NCBI GenBank assembly: GCA_017447165.1
Contig: JAFSOD010000001.1
Coordinates: forward strand, 155,008 to 219,007
Direction of reading: 5' to 3'
Source of the DNA: Bacilli bacterium
GTDB taxonomy: Bacteria; Bacillota_I; Bacilli_A; RFN20; CAG-826
DNA: 64,000 bases
Part shown: in pieces, positions 1-10,011 of the stretch
Numbering within the stretch: position 1 is the stretch's first letter
Layout of the letters: each line of letters begins with the position of its first letter
The notes under the pieces: model-generated
What the model saw: only the letters and a program-made list of their open reading frames with translations
Database searches by the model: none
Told to the model about the DNA's origin: nothing
Translations under genes and position numbers: made by a program

Positions 1-1
1 A

Positions 2-919
2 TTTGCCTTGGGCGATTTATTTGGGTTACCAGATTATCTGTATGATAATGGGACAGTTAGATTTGGCGATAAGGTGTCTTCTTTAAAAGCGGGTATTATG
101 TACGCGAATAAAGTGACAACCGTTTCTCCAAATCATAGAAACGAACTATTAACCCCAGAAGGAAGTATGGGTTTAAATAACGTCCTTATTTATAAGGAAT
201 ATGATTTCTGCGGTATTCTTAACGGCATTGACTATAACGAGTTTAATCCTGAAAAAGATAGCCTAATAGCGAAAAACTATGGACCTACTAACTTTGTTAC
301 CGGTAAAAAAGCTAATAAGAAAGCATTATTAGAGAGATTTAATATTAAAGACGAATCTTTACCTTTATATTCTCTTGTTAGTAGAGTCACTTGGCAAAAA
401 GGCATGTCTTTAGTGTTCGCTGCGGCAAGATCCTTATTAGATAGAGGCGCGAATATTATTCTTCTTGGTAGTGGTGAATATGACTATGAACAAGAGATGG
501 AACGCTTAAGAAGAGATTATCCAGAACATGTAGGAATTTATGTTGGCTATAACAATGAGCTTGCTCATTTAATTTACGCGGGCAGTGATTTCTTCATGAT
601 GCCTAGCTTATTTGAACCATGTGGCTTAGGGCAAATGATCGCTCAAAGATATGGAACTCTTCCAATTGTTAGACGTACTGGAGGTTTAAAAGACTCTGTC
701 ATTAATTACGATTCCTCTAATAAAGAGTGGTCTAACGGATACGGCTTTGACAATTTCTCCGAATTTGACATGATTCAAACTTGTCACTATGCCTACGATA
801 TATTCGTATGGGATAACGCGACTCATCGTCAGTTAGTAAAGAACGCTTTATTAACTGATAATAGTTGGGAGAAAAGTGGTAATTCTTACCACATGTTATA
901 TAAAGAAATTGTTGGTTAA
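2..919 (+). CDS. glgA: Glycogen synthase, C-terminal part (5' end outside window)
   Basis: ADP-glucose:alpha-1,4-glucan glucosyltransferase of the bacterial GT5 family, which extends glycogen chains in the cytoplasm. The reading frame is open to the window edge, so the N-terminal half with the KxGGL substrate loop is missing. What remains is the inter-domain region (ILNGIDYNEFNP) and the nucleotide-sugar-binding C-terminal Rossmann domain: SRVTWQKG, LLGSGE, and the FEPCGLGQM segment that carries the conserved glutamate. The RRTGGLKDSV segment is also typical of GlgA. leuS follows after 25 bp, so co-transcription is likely. The TTG near base 8 is an internal leucine, not a start. Confidence 0.93.
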   Translation, partial: FALGDLFGLPDYLYDNGTVRFGDKVSSLKAGIMYANKVTTVSPNHRNELLTPEGSMGLNNVLIYKEYDFCGILNGIDYNEFNPEKDSLIAKNYGPTNFVTGKKANKKALLERFNIKDESLPLYSLVSRVTWQKGMSLVFAAARSLLDRGANIILLGSGEYDYEQEMERLRRDYPEHVGIYVGYNNELAHLIYAGSDFFMMPSLFEPCGLGQMIAQRYGTLPIVRRTGGLKDSVINYDSSNKEWSNGYGFDNFSEFDMIQTCHYAYDIFVWDNATHRQLVKNALLTDNSWEKSGNSYHMLYKEIVG

Positions 920-944
920 TTTTTAATTAAAACGAGGTAGATAT

Positions 945-3350
945 ATGGGCTACGATTATCAAAATATTGAAAAGAAGTGGCAAGCAGTGTGGGAAGAGAA
1001 TAAGACCTACACCTGCGATGTTTATGACTTTTCTAAACCAAAATATTACATTCTAGACATGTTCCCTTATCCTAGTGGACAAGGCTTACACGTTGGTCAC
1101 CCTGAAGGTTATACCGCGAGTGACGTCTTAGCAAGAATGAAAAGAATGCAAGGCTTTAATGTCTTACATCCTATCGGCTGGGATTCTTTTGGTTTACCTG
1201 CCGAACAATACGCGATGAAAACCAATCAACACCCATCTATTATTACGGAAGTTAATATCAATAACTTTAGAAGACAAATTAAATCCTTAGGATTTTCTTA
1301 TGACTGGAGTAGAGAAATCGCTACAAGCGATCCTAGCTACTATAAATGGACCCAGTGGATCTTCTTACAACTCTTTGACTCTGATTTAGCCTATGTCGAT
1401 TATCGACCAGTGAATTTCTGTCCAACTTTAGGCACAGTTCTCGCTAACGAAGAAGTCATTGATGGCAAGAGTGAAGTGGGCGGATATCCTGTAATTAGAA
1501 AACCAATGCGTCAGTGGTTACTTAAAATCACTAAATACGCGGATAGATTACTTGAAGACTTAAAAGATTTAGACTGGCCAGTTTCTACTTTAGAAATGCA
1601 AAAGAACTGGATTGGTAGAAGCGTTGGAGCGAAAGTTACCTTTAGGATTAAAGGTACTGATAAGTCCTTTGATATCTTTACTACACGTGTAGATACATTA
1701 TACGGGTGTAGCTATTGCGTGCTAGCTCCTGAGCACCCACTCGTAAAAGAGTTAGTCACTGAAGGACAAAAATCAGCAGTAGAAGCCTACTTAAAAGAAG
1801 TGGAATCTAAGTCTGATTTAGAAAGAACTGAACTTAATAAAGATAAGACTGGTGTCTTCCTCGGAGTATATGCAATTAATCCAGTTAATGGAGTAGAAGT
1901 ACCAATTTATATTGGTGACTATGTTTTAGCAAGTTACGGTACTGGTGCGGTGATGGCGGTTCCTGCTCATGATCAAAGAGATTATGAATTTGCAAAAAAA
2001 TATAACTTACCAATCAAACAAGTTTTAGAAGGTGATATTTCTGAAGCAGCCTATACTGAAGACGCACCTCATATTAATAGTGATATCGCTAACGGTTTAA
2101 GCATCGAACAAGCTAAAGAAGTTATCTTAGATAAACTTATTAAAGAAGGTAGTGGAGAAAAACAGGTTAATTATAAATTAAGAGACTGGTTATTCTCTAG
2201 ACAACGCTATTGGGGTGAACCAATCCCAATCATCATCAAAGATGATGGTGACTTGGTCCCACTTAAAGATTATGACTTACCATTAGTTCTTCCAGAAATG
2301 AAAGAATATAAGCCAAGCGGTACTGGAGAATCTCCATTAGCAAACGCTACTGAATGGCTTAGTGTTACTTTATCAGACGGAGAGCACGGCTTAAGAGAAA
2401 CTAACACTATGCCTCAATGGGCTGGAAGCTGTTGGTATTATATGAGATATATTGATCCACGTAATGATAAATGTATCGGAGATAAAAAGTTATTAGATCA
2501 CTGGTTACCGGTTGATTTATATATTGGTGGAGCAGAGCACGCCGTGCTTCACTTGCTCTATGCGAGATTCTGGCATAAGTTCCTTTACGATAAAGGAGTG
2601 GCGTCTTGTAAAGAACCATTTAAGAAATTATTTCATCAAGGAATGATCCTGGGCTCTAATGGAGAGAAGATGTCCAAATCTAGAGGCAACGTCGTTAATC
2701 CTGATGACGTGGTCGCTAATTATGGAGCAGACTCCCTTAGATTATATGAAATGTTTATGGGACCGTTAGAGGCTTCTTTACCTTGGAGTGATACTGGTCT
2801 AGACGGAGCAAAACGATATTTAGATAGAGTTTATCGTCTATTTGCCGAAGAAGAAAACACCAAGAAATTCACTTTAGTGAATGATGGCAAGTTAGATTAT
2901 ATCTATAATTTCTCTATCAAAAAGATTACCGAAGACTTTGAAGCCTTAAGATTTAACACTGCAATATCTCAAATGATGGTGTTTACTAATGAGCTATATA
3001 AAGCCGAGAAAATCTATATTCCTTATTTAGAAGGCTTCTTAAAGACTTTAGCGTGTATTGCCCCTCACTTAGGTGAAGAGTTATGGCAATTACTAGGTCA
3101 CAAAGACTTAATTGATTTTGAACCTTGGCCAACATTTGATGAGAGTAAGATTGTTCTTTCTAATGTCCAAGTGGCAGTCTCCGTTAACGGTAAACTTAGA
3201 GCCACGATGGAAATTGCTAAAGATATGGATGATGAAGAAGCAAAGAAACTCGCTTTTGAACTTGAAGCAGTGAAGCGTCATATCGAAGGCAAAGAAATTA
3301 AAAAAGTGATTGTTGTTAAAAACAAAATTATTAATATTGTTGCGATTTAA
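945..3350 (+). CDS. leuS: Leucyl-tRNA synthetase
   Basis: Class I aminoacyl-tRNA synthetase charging tRNA-Leu. The 801-residue protein has the HIGH box as HVGHPEGY near residue 49 and the KMSKS loop as EKMSKSRGN near residue 574. A CP1 editing domain lies between them, with the threonine-rich TTRVDTLYG and [15 protein letters not shown] motifs, so post-transfer proofreading looks intact. Length is normal for a bacterial LeuRS. The start is supported by GAGGT about 9 bases upstream. Only 25 bp separate it from glgA and no T-box leader is present, unlike many Firmicutes leuS genes. Confidence 0.97.
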   Translation: MGYDYQNIEKKWQAVWEENKTYTCDVYDFSKPKYYILDMFPYPSGQGLHVGHPEGYTASDVLARMKRMQGFNVLHPIGWDSFGLPAEQYAMKTNQHPSIITEVNINNFRRQIKSLGFSYDWSREIATSDPSYYKWTQWIFLQLFDSDLAYVDYRPVNFCPTLGTVLANEEVIDGKSEVGGYPVIRKPMRQWLLKITKYADRLLEDLKDLDWPVSTLEMQKNWIGRSVGAKVTFRIKGTDKSFDIFTTRVDTLYGCSYCVLAPEHPLVKELVTEGQKSAVEAYLKEVESKSDLERTELNKDKTGVFLGVYAINPVNGVEVPIYIGDYVLASYGTGAVMAVPAHDQRDYEFAKKYNLPIKQVLEGDISEAAYTEDAPHINSDIANGLSIEQAKEVILDKLIKEGSGEKQVNYKLRDWLFSRQRYWGEPIPIIIKDDGDLVPLKDYDLPLVLPEMKEYKPSGTGESPLANATEWLSVTLSDGEHGLRETNTMPQWAGSCWYYMRYIDPRNDKCIGDKKLLDHWLPVDLYIGGAEHAVLHLLYARFWHKFLYDKGVASCKEPFKKLFHQGMILGSNGEKMSKSRGNVVNPDDVVANYGADSLRLYEMFMGPLEASLPWSDTGLDGAKRYLDRVYRLFAEEENTKKFTLVNDGKLDYIYNFSIKKITEDFEALRFNTAISQMMVFTNELYKAEKIYIPYLEGFLKTLACIAPHLGEELWQLLGHKDLIDFEPWPTFDESKIVLSNVQVAVSVNGKLRATMEIAKDMDDEEAKKLAFELEAVKRHIEGKEIKKVIVVKNKIINIVAI

Positions 3351-3351
3351 A

Positions 3352-4086
3352 ATGAAACTATTAATTGATATTGGAAATACCGCTACTAAGTTTGGCTATT
3401 TAGATGATGAATTTCATTATCTATCTAGATGCTTTAATAGTGAATTAAATAAAGATAAATTAGATGTTTTATTGCCTGAAGGCAATATTGAAGAAATTTA
3501 TGCTAGTAGTGTTGCTCCTAAAATCACTGAATTATTAAGTGAGTATTTTGATTCAAAATATAACTTAGAGATTAAAGAATTTGGTGTTTCTGATTTAGAT
3601 AATTTAAAAATCAAAATCGATAACAAAGACGAATTAGGCCTAGACCTATATTGTGATTTAGTGGGAGCAGTTAATAAGTATCAAACCCCAATGCTAATTG
3701 TGGATATGGGGACCGCCACTAAAATCTTATTAGTAAACAAAGATAATGTCTTTAATAGTTGCGTGATTCTCCCAGGAATGGGAATTAGTAAACGTATCTT
3801 AAATGAAGCGACCGAACTTCTTCCAAACACCGATTTAGATGAAGTGAAGAAATTATCAGAATCTAGAAACACGATTGATGTTATCAATAGTAGTGTTTAT
3901 TATGGGCACGTTGAGATGATTAATGGTCTATTAGAAAGATACGAAAACGAAATTGGATATAAGTGCTTACATATCTTTACTGGTGGCAACGCCAACAAGA
4001 TTTTAAAAGATATTAAAGCCCCATATATTTATGATGAGAATCTCTGTTTGGAAGGGATTTCAATCTACGTCAAAAAGAGGAAATAA
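3352..4086 (+). CDS. coaX: Type III pantothenate kinase
   Basis: First step of coenzyme A biosynthesis, pantothenate to 4'-phosphopantothenate, by the ASKHA-fold CoaX family. The ATG one base after the leuS stop gives 244 residues starting MKLLIDIGNTATKFG, the family's N-terminal phosphate-binding loop. A longer reading from 3310 would overlap leuS by 41 bp and adds an atypical N-terminus. Further motifs are LIVDMGTATKI and ILPGMGISKRIL. The usual GxDR motif is replaced by GLDLYCD, although the following VGA is kept. Translational coupling to leuS is likely. The last step of the same pathway, CoaE, is encoded about 19 kb away as part of a fusion. Confidence 0.9.
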   Translation: MKLLIDIGNTATKFGYLDDEFHYLSRCFNSELNKDKLDVLLPEGNIEEIYASSVAPKITELLSEYFDSKYNLEIKEFGVSDLDNLKIKIDNKDELGLDLYCDLVGAVNKYQTPMLIVDMGTATKILLVNKDNVFNSCVILPGMGISKRILNEATELLPNTDLDEVKKLSESRNTIDVINSSVYYGHVEMINGLLERYENEIGYKCLHIFTGGNANKILKDIKAPYIYDENLCLEGISIYVKKRK

Positions 4087-4089
4087 ATT

Positions 4090-5469
4090 ATGAAGAAAAC
4101 ATCATTTGATAAGTTGACATCAAAGTACCAAAAACCATTATTAAAATCTTTAGAAGAATTTGTCTCTATCGATTCTAGTTATGATCCTATTACCGTAAAC
4201 GAGACAAACCCATTTGGAGCCGGTGTTTCTGATGCTTTAAATTACATCACTAACCTTGCTAGAAAAGATGGATTTGAAGTGACAAATTATGATAATAAAG
4301 TCGTGGAAATTATCTATGGAAGAGGAAATAAAAATTTAACCATCATGGCTCACGCGGATGTTGTTCCTGCTGGTGATGGTTGGATTGATCCTCCATTTAA
4401 GATGGTTGAGAAAAAAGGAGTCCTCTATGGTAGAGGTGTATCCGACGATAAAGGACCATTATTAGCGACATATTACGCCCTTAAGGCACTTAGAGACGAA
4501 GGTATGTTAGGTGGATATGAGATTAGATTCTTAGTTGGTGGAAACGAAGAAAGTGGCTCTTTATGTATGCATCATTACTTCGACGTTCTTAAAAAGAAGC
4601 AACCTACTTTAGGGTTCTCTCCTGATAGTGATTTCCCACTAATTTATGCAGAAAAAGGAATTATTAATTTCTCTGTTAAAGCTAAAGTTGAGATTCCTGG
4701 ATTAATCTCTATTAAAGGCGGTACCGCAAGTAACGCTGTTATCGATCGATGCGAACTTAAACATGATATTGATTTAGGCTTCTTAAAATACATCATGGAA
4801 CATTATCATCGTACTGAAGCCGCTATTCTTACTAAAGAAGATGTGACTACTGTAACATTTATTGGTAAAGCTGCTCATGGAGCTCATCCAGAAAATGGTG
4901 TTAACGCTGGTATGATGGCGTTAAAATCAATCGCTGAATTTTCCAAGAATGAAACCTTGCTTAGATTAGTGAAAATGTATGAACCATTAGATGGTAAAGG
5001 ATATGGTTGTTCCGCTTCTAATAAAGAGATGGGCACCAACTCTTCTAACGTTGGTCTAATTTCTTATAAAGATGGTATTTTAGAATTAACTGTGAACTTC
5101 CGCTACATCAATACTTGTGACTATAAAGAATTAGTAGCAGCAATTAAAGAAGCCAATAAAGGCTTTGAAGTGAAAAATGAAGGTACTAGTCCATTATTAT
5201 TCTTCCCACAAGATAGCGTCCTTATCCAAACCTTATTAAAGGCTTATCAAGATGAAACTGGTGATTTAGTAAGTAAACCACTCGCTATTGGTGGAGGAAC
5301 CTACGCTAAATGTGCGGATAATGTGGTGGCCTTTGGTATGCAGTTCCCTGGATTTGATAGTCTAATGCATTCTCCAGGAGAAATGACTAAAAAAGACGAT
5401 TTATTTAAAGCGATGAGCATTTATGCTCGAGCAATATATGATCTTGGAGAGGTTTTAAAGCAGAAATAA
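4090..5469 (+). CDS. pepV: PepV-type M20 dipeptidase
   Basis: Zinc-dependent dipeptidase of the M20 family, cytoplasmic, cleaving Xaa-Xaa dipeptides for amino-acid recycling. The 459-residue length fits PepV. Metal-site motifs are in order: MAHADVVPAGDGW, then YGRGVSDDKGP, then GGNEESGS with the general-base glutamate pair. A C-terminal GGGTYAK and the late MHSPGE carry the last conserved residues. The SD AGGA lies 8 bases before the ATG and overlaps the end of coaX. trmB starts 1 bp after its stop, an arrangement also known from Bacillus-type genomes (pepV/ytjP near trmB). Confidence 0.92.
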   Translation: MKKTSFDKLTSKYQKPLLKSLEEFVSIDSSYDPITVNETNPFGAGVSDALNYITNLARKDGFEVTNYDNKVVEIIYGRGNKNLTIMAHADVVPAGDGWIDPPFKMVEKKGVLYGRGVSDDKGPLLATYYALKALRDEGMLGGYEIRFLVGGNEESGSLCMHHYFDVLKKKQPTLGFSPDSDFPLIYAEKGIINFSVKAKVEIPGLISIKGGTASNAVIDRCELKHDIDLGFLKYIMEHYHRTEAAILTKEDVTTVTFIGKAAHGAHPENGVNAGMMALKSIAEFSKNETLLRLVKMYEPLDGKGYGCSASNKEMGTNSSNVGLISYKDGILELTVNFRYINTCDYKELVAAIKEANKGFEVKNEGTSPLLFFPQDSVLIQTLLKAYQDETGDLVSKPLAIGGGTYAKCADNVVAFGMQFPGFDSLMHSPGEMTKKDDLFKAMSIYARAIYDLGEVLKQK

Positions 5470-5470
5470 A

Positions 5471-6076
5471 ATGCGTACAAAATTTAAAGCTTGGACTAAA
5501 CCATATATCGACGAACATTCAGAATATTCATTAGCTGATGAAGAAATTTCTTCATTAGATGATTTCTATTTAGAAATCGGTAGTGGCAAGGGTGACTTTA
5601 TTATTCAAATGTCAGAAAAATATCCTAATAGATTTTTCTTAGGCGTAGAAAAGAATGTGACCTGCGCTGGTATCACTTTAAAAAAGATTGTGGAGAAAGA
5701 ACTTAAGAATGTGAAATTTCTCTTTAGAGATGGGGCGGAAGTAATTCGCTTATTAAAAAACCATTCAGTAAATAAGATTTATCTTAATTTCTCAGATCCA
5801 TGGCCAAAGAAAAGACACTCTAAAAGAAGATTAACCAGCGTTTCTTTCTTAGAAGAATATAAACGTATCTTAAAAAGTGACGGAAAGTTAGTGTTTAAAA
5901 CTGATGATTTAGATTTATTTAACTTCTCTTTAGAAATGTTTAATGAAACGGGCTTTAAAATTATTAGTTCCACTTATGATTATGACGGAAGCGACCCTGA
6001 TGACGCGGTTACTGAATATCAGACCAAGGCTATTGAAAAAGGAATGTCCATTAAGCGAGCGGTACTAGGATTATGA
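5471..6076 (+). CDS. trmB: tRNA (guanine-N7-)-methyltransferase
   Basis: SAM-dependent enzyme making m7G46 in the tRNA variable loop. The 201-residue protein shows the SAM-binding LEIGSGKGDFIIQ motif and the TrmB signature DPWPKKRHSKRR near residues 110-122. A C-terminal TDDLDLFNFS segment completes the family pattern. The length is close to normal. It starts directly after pepV and its stop overlaps the next gene by 4 bp, so it sits in one operon with both. Confidence 0.95.
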   Translation: MRTKFKAWTKPYIDEHSEYSLADEEISSLDDFYLEIGSGKGDFIIQMSEKYPNRFFLGVEKNVTCAGITLKKIVEKELKNVKFLFRDGAEVIRLLKNHSVNKIYLNFSDPWPKKRHSKRRLTSVSFLEEYKRILKSDGKLVFKTDDLDLFNFSLEMFNETGFKIISSTYDYDGSDPDDAVTEYQTKAIEKGMSIKRAVLGL

Positions 6077-6552
6077 TTACTAACTACGGCATTTATAACA
6101 ATCACGAATTAGATAACACCCTTTTGGTGCTTTTTAGTGAATTAAAGCCTACTAGAAGCGTGGAATTAGGTGAAGTTGATATTCTATATCACGACGATGA
6201 AAGAATTGGCTATAAGATTAAAAACTTCCTCAAGTACGCGAAGATTAAATATAGTGGGATTATTTATTTGCCCTCTAACCCATTAATTGATGTGATTAAC
6301 ACCGTTTTAGAACGTTTTGATTTAGAGAAGTTAGATTATAAACACGGATCAGGCTATATCACCAAAAGAAACGAAGACAAACTATTGGTGTTCTGCGAAC
6401 CTGGAACATTTATGAGAGATTATCAAATCTCTAAAGGTGAGTATTGTTCCTATTATGATTTATATATTAAAGACGAAAACGATAAAAGATTATTTGAAAT
6501 AGATGAAAATATTAAAGAGAATGTTGATTTCTTTCTCTCGGAGGTCAAATAA
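6073..6552 (+). CDS. Conserved hypothetical protein, possibly DUF4479/YtpR N-domain-like
   Basis: A 159-residue soluble acidic protein with no signal peptide or membrane segment. It overlaps trmB by 4 bp (ATGA-type coupling) and ends immediately before the next gene. The N-terminal half (NTLLVLFSEL followed by short strands) resembles the DUF4479 domain that precedes the tRNA-binding domain in YtpR. In Bacillus ytpR lies close to trmB, which would fit, but the tRNA-binding domain is absent here. I cannot confirm the family by eye. A role in RNA or tRNA metabolism would be inference from neighbours only. Confidence 0.55.
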   Translation: MITNYGIYNNHELDNTLLVLFSELKPTRSVELGEVDILYHDDERIGYKIKNFLKYAKIKYSGIIYLPSNPLIDVINTVLERFDLEKLDYKHGSGYITKRNEDKLLVFCEPGTFMRDYQISKGEYCSYYDLYIKDENDKRLFEIDENIKENVDFFLSEVK

Positions 6553-7650
6553 ATGTTAGAAGTTGAATTAAAAAAGCAAGGTAAAATCTCTAGGCTTACC
6601 AACAAAACTTTCTGTTTTGAAAAAGAATTAGGAGAAGGTTTCTACGCGGCTAATTACTTTTTGAAAAGTAATAAAATTGTGAAAGAACAAGCTCCTGGAC
6701 ACATTGTTACCATGCAGTGGTTTCAAAGAAGAGACGACTCTATGCTATGCGGCATTGATGAAGCAATCGCGATTTTACATACCTACGCTATTCACCCAGA
6801 AGAGTTAGAAATTGAAGCCCTTAATGATGGCGATATAATCAATAACATGGAACCAGTTTTAAAAGTAACTGGTAAATATGAGAACTTTGGTTTTTTAGAA
6901 AGTGTCATCGACGGCATTTTAGCTAGAAGAAGTAGTGTCGCTACTAATGTAAGAGAAGTGCTTAGAGTGGCAGGAGATACCCCTGTATTTTCTATGGCGG
7001 ATCGACAAGATGATTATCATACTCAAATAGGAGACGGCTACGCTACTTATGTAGCAGGAATAACTAAAGTCTCCACTGACGCTCAAGGAGCGTGGTGGGG
7101 AGGAAAAGGTATGGGCACTATGCCTCATGCTTTAATCCAAGTTTGTGGTGGAGATGTCGTAAAAGCTGCTCAAATCTATCATAAAACCTTCCCAAATGAA
7201 AAAGTTACAGCCTTAATTGATTACAATAATAATGTAGTTAGAGATTCCTTAATTCTCGCACGCGCTTTAAAAGAAGATTTAAACGGAGTAAGAATTGATA
7301 CATCTAAATCTTTAATTGACCATTATTTTGATGATAAAGATACATCAGGATTTGACCCTCACGGAGTATGTAAAGAACTGGTGTTCGCTCTTAGAGAAGC
7401 GTTAGATAAAGAAGGATTTAACTATGTTAAAATCATCGTTTCTTCTTCTTTTGGACCAGAAAAAATTAAAGAGTGGAAAGCTCTTGGTGTACCCGTTGAT
7501 TTATATGGAGTTGGTACCTACTTTGTAAACAATATGACATGTGGCTTTACCGGGGACTTAGTAATGTTAGACGGTAAGCCTCAAGCTAAAGAAGGTAGAG
7601 CTAATTATCCATCTAATAGATTACAAAAGGTTAAATATCCTATATATTAG
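6553..7650 (+). CDS. pncB: Nicotinate phosphoribosyltransferase
   Basis: Converts nicotinate and PRPP to nicotinate mononucleotide in the NAD salvage pathway. The 365-residue protein is of the short NAPRTase type: QAPGHIVTMQWFQRRDD near the N-terminus, RRSSVATNVREVLR in the middle, then IDYNNNVVRD, and GVGTYFVNN with the C-terminal phosphate-binding part. GTMPHALIQ is characteristic of this subfamily. An SD GGAGG ends four bases before the ATG (GGAGGTCAAATAAATG), inside the end of the preceding gene. No other NAD gene is nearby. Confidence 0.9.
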   Translation: MLEVELKKQGKISRLTNKTFCFEKELGEGFYAANYFLKSNKIVKEQAPGHIVTMQWFQRRDDSMLCGIDEAIAILHTYAIHPEELEIEALNDGDIINNMEPVLKVTGKYENFGFLESVIDGILARRSSVATNVREVLRVAGDTPVFSMADRQDDYHTQIGDGYATYVAGITKVSTDAQGAWWGGKGMGTMPHALIQVCGGDVVKAAQIYHKTFPNEKVTALIDYNNNVVRDSLILARALKEDLNGVRIDTSKSLIDHYFDDKDTSGFDPHGVCKELVFALREALDKEGFNYVKIIVSSSFGPEKIKEWKALGVPVDLYGVGTYFVNNMTCGFTGDLVMLDGKPQAKEGRANYPSNRLQKVKYPIY

Positions 7651-7725
7651 AAATTTGCTTTATTTATTCTATAAATAATTTAGCACTTTAAAACTTATGT
7701 GATAGCAGTCAAAGAGATTAAGTGC

Positions 7726-7756
7726 TTGCTTCTTCTTCTTCTTCGTAAAATATATA
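7726..7756 (+). promoter_or_regulatory. Candidate promoter with (TTC)5 tract in its spacer
   Basis: TTGCTT at 7726-7731 can serve as a -35 and TATATA at 7751-7756 as a -10, giving a 19-bp spacer. Most of the spacer is a perfect (TTC)5 run at 7730-7744. Gain or loss of one unit would change spacing by 3 bp. The promoter call itself is inference. Confidence 0.35.
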
Positions 7757-7778
7757 AGAATTTCGAAAGGAGAAAAGG

Positions 7779-8072
7779 ATGAGCGAAGGTAAGACTGTTC
7801 GTAATTGGGGCAAACCACTCGCAGTGGTTGGATTAGTGTTCGGCATCGTTGCTTTGGTGTTCGGATTATTATCTTTAATTCCACTTATGGGTTTGGCGTT
7901 TGCTGTTGTTACTTTAGTTGCTGGTTTCATTGCTTTAGCATTTGCTATTCCAGGAGTTATTGGCTCTGCCAGTAAAAACGTCGGTGTTGTCGCTATCGTA
8001 TTTGGTAGTCTTATGGTAATCTGGGGATTTGCTAGATTATTCTGGGTTATATCTACAGTAGCAACTATCTAA
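7779..8072 (+). CDS. Small membrane protein, function unknown
   Basis: A 97-residue protein that is almost entirely hydrophobic after a short charged N-terminus (MSEGKTVRNWGK). Two to three membrane segments are visible: roughly residues 14-34, 36-58 and 66-92, rich in Gly, Ala and Val. The SD AAAGGAG lies 8 bases before the ATG and supports the start. It resembles DUF4190-type small membrane proteins in style only; no family can be assigned. It is a single-gene unit ending at a shared bidirectional terminator with tyrS. Confidence 0.75.
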   Translation: MSEGKTVRNWGKPLAVVGLVFGIVALVFGLLSLIPLMGLAFAVVTLVAGFIALAFAIPGVIGSASKNVGVVAIVFGSLMVIWGFARLFWVISTVATI

Positions 8073-8090
8073 CGTAACAAAAATATAAAA

Positions 8091-8115
8091 AAATAAGGGC
8101 CGACCCTTATTTTTT
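8091..8115. terminator. Bidirectional terminator between small membrane gene and tyrS
   Basis: Arms AAATAAGGG and CCCTTATTT form a 9-bp hairpin with loop CCGA, with T-runs on both strands. It overlaps the last codons of tyrS and can serve both converging genes. Confidence 0.85.
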
Positions 8116-9303
8116 AATGACTTTAAGGAAGATTTTCTTTCCCTTTTTAATCTTTATAGAATCACTAATCTTAATTAATTCATTAGGGTTAGTTTTCTTT
8201 TCTCCATCTATTGAGATGCCGCCTTGTTCGACAAGTCTTCTAGCTTCACTTTTGCTAGTTGCAAGTTCGGCTTTGACTAATAAGTCGAGTAAATTAACTT
8301 CATTTTCAAGTTCTAATTCAACGCTTGGCATAGTAGAGTCATCTCCAACACCCGCAAATAAGTTTTTCGCGGCTTGTAAGGATTTATTAGCCTCTTCTTC
8401 CCCATGCACTAATTTAGTGAGTTCATAAGCAAGAATTTCTTTTTTCTCGTTTATACGAGAATCTTCCCAATGTTCCATTTCGTTAATCTTATCTAAAGAC
8501 ACAAATGTTAAGAGTTTAAAACACTTCATCACATCAGCGTCTTCAACATTTCTCCAGTATTGGAAGAATTCAAATGGAGTGGTTTTATTTGGATCAAGCC
8601 AGACAGCACCTGATGCGGTCTTACCCATCTTCTTACCTTCACTGTTAAGAAGGAGAGTGATAGTCATCGCATAAGCATCTTTCCCGGTCTTCTTTCTAAT
8701 TAATTCGGTACCCGCAAGCATATTAGACCATTGGTCATCGCCACCAAACTGCATATTGCAGCCATAACGTTCATGTAAATAGTAGAAGTCATAAGCTTGC
8801 ATAATCATATAGTTGAATTCTAAGAAGGAGAGCCCTCTTTCCATTCTTTGCTTGTAGCATTCCGCTCTTAACATATTGTTAACAGAGAAGTGTGGACCAA
8901 CATCTCTAAGGAGTTCAACATAGTTGAGTTTAAGTAACCAGTCAGCGTTGTTCACAACTAAAGCTTTATTGAAATCGATGAATCTAGACATTTGCTTTTT
9001 GAAGCATTCAACGTTATGGTCGATTGTTTCTTTACTCATCATTTGTCTTAGATCACTTCTACCAGAAGGATCGCCGACATGACCAGTGCCTCCACCAATT
9101 AATACGATTGGGGTATTACCAGCTTCTTGGAGTCTTTTCATTAAGCATAAGGCCATGAAGTGTCCGACATGTAAAGAATCAGCGGTTGGGTCAAAGCCAA
9201 TATAAAATTTTGCTGCTCCTTTATTAAGAAGTTCTCTAATTTCTTGTTCGTCAGTGACTTGCGCGATTAATCCACGCGCTTGTAACTCTTCATATATGCC
9301 CAT
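8107..9303 (-). CDS. tyrS: Tyrosyl-tRNA synthetase
   Basis: Class I synthetase charging tRNA-Tyr. HIGH box is HVGHFMALCL after YIGFDPTADSL. The signature GGGTGHVGDPSGR follows, and the KMSKS equivalent is KKMGKTASG, the KxGKT form usual for TyrRS. A C-terminal S4 RNA-binding domain (ATSKSEARRLVEQGGI) is present. 398 residues is slightly shorter than the usual ~420. The SD TTGGAG precedes the ATG and a TATAAT-type -10 lies about 40 bases upstream. The 102-bp leader region is too short for a T-box, which commonly controls this gene in Firmicutes. Confidence 0.97.
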   Translation of the reverse strand: MGIYEELQARGLIAQVTDEQEIRELLNKGAAKFYIGFDPTADSLHVGHFMALCLMKRLQEAGNTPIVLIGGGTGHVGDPSGRSDLRQMMSKETIDHNVECFKKQMSRFIDFNKALVVNNADWLLKLNYVELLRDVGPHFSVNNMLRAECYKQRMERGLSFLEFNYMIMQAYDFYYLHERYGCNMQFGGDDQWSNMLAGTELIRKKTGKDAYAMTITLLLNSEGKKMGKTASGAVWLDPNKTTPFEFFQYWRNVEDADVMKCFKLLTFVSLDKINEMEHWEDSRINEKKEILAYELTKLVHGEEEANKSLQAAKNLFAGVGDDSTMPSVELELENEVNLLDLLVKAELATSKSEARRLVEQGGISIDGEKKTNPNELIKISDSIKIKKGKKIFLKVIKK

Positions 9304-9354
9304 AATTATGCTCCAATCTACTTAGTAGAATTATAACATAATATTTTTAGATAT

Positions 9355-9388
9355 GTATAAAAAAAGACTCGCCATTTGACGAGTCTTT
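9355..9388 (-). terminator. Terminator of rpsD
   Basis: On the minus strand a perfect 9-bp stem (AAAGACTCG with CGAGTCTTT, 8-base loop) is followed by a run of Ts, 18 bp after the rpsD stop. This separates rpsD from tyrS. Confidence 0.9.
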
Positions 9389-9405
9389 GTAAGCAAGTTT
9401 TTAGA

Positions 9406-10011
9406 TTAGAGCTTACGGTTGTAGTATTCAACGATTTGTGATTCAGTGATTTGTTGAGTTAATTCGTTTCTTTCTGGTTCACGAATGTATTTACCAGAGA
9501 GCTTTTCTTCATCAACTTCCACCCAGCCGACTTTAGTAGCGATAGAAGCAAGCGATTCTTTAACTACTTTCATTTCTTTGGCGTTTTCTCTAAGAGCGAT
9601 AACGTCATTTAAGGAACATAAATAGCTTGGGATATCAACTTTCTTGCCGTTGACTTCGATGTGGCCGTGATTCACTAATTGTCTGGCACCTCTTCTAGTA
9701 CGGGCAAATCCCATACGATAGACGAGGTTGTCTAATCTAGATTCTAAGAGTTTCATGAAGGCAAAGCCGGTAACTTCTTTGCTCTTAAGTGCGAGCATGA
9801 ATAATCTACGGAATTGTCTTTCATTAACACCATACATCTGTCTTAACTTTTGTTTTTCGACTAATTGTTTGCCGTATTCAGATGGTTTCTTTTTTCTTGA
9901 AGCACCGTGTTGTCCAGGACCATAAGGTCTTTTTTGGAGTTCTTTGCCGGTTTCAAGAGTGGAGAATCCTAATCTACGACTTTGTTTCCAGTCTGATCCA
10001 GTGTATCTCAT
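9406..10011 (-). CDS. rpsD: 30S ribosomal protein S4
   Basis: Primary-binding small-subunit protein and, in Firmicutes, translational or transcriptional autoregulator of its own mRNA. 201 residues with MRYTGSDWKQSRRLG at the N-terminus, the KRPYGPGQHG motif, and the S4 RNA-binding fold near residues 90-150 (RLDNLVYRMGFARTRRGARQ). No zinc-binding cysteines are visible in the N-terminal part, so it is of the C-minus type. The SD GGAAGGAAG precedes the ATG. It is monocistronic, with its own leader and terminator. Confidence 0.97.
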   Translation of the reverse strand: MRYTGSDWKQSRRLGFSTLETGKELQKRPYGPGQHGASRKKKPSEYGKQLVEKQKLRQMYGVNERQFRRLFMLALKSKEVTGFAFMKLLESRLDNLVYRMGFARTRRGARQLVNHGHIEVNGKKVDIPSYLCSLNDVIALRENAKEMKVVKESLASIATKVGWVEVDEEKLSGKYIREPERNELTQQITESQIVEYYNRKL

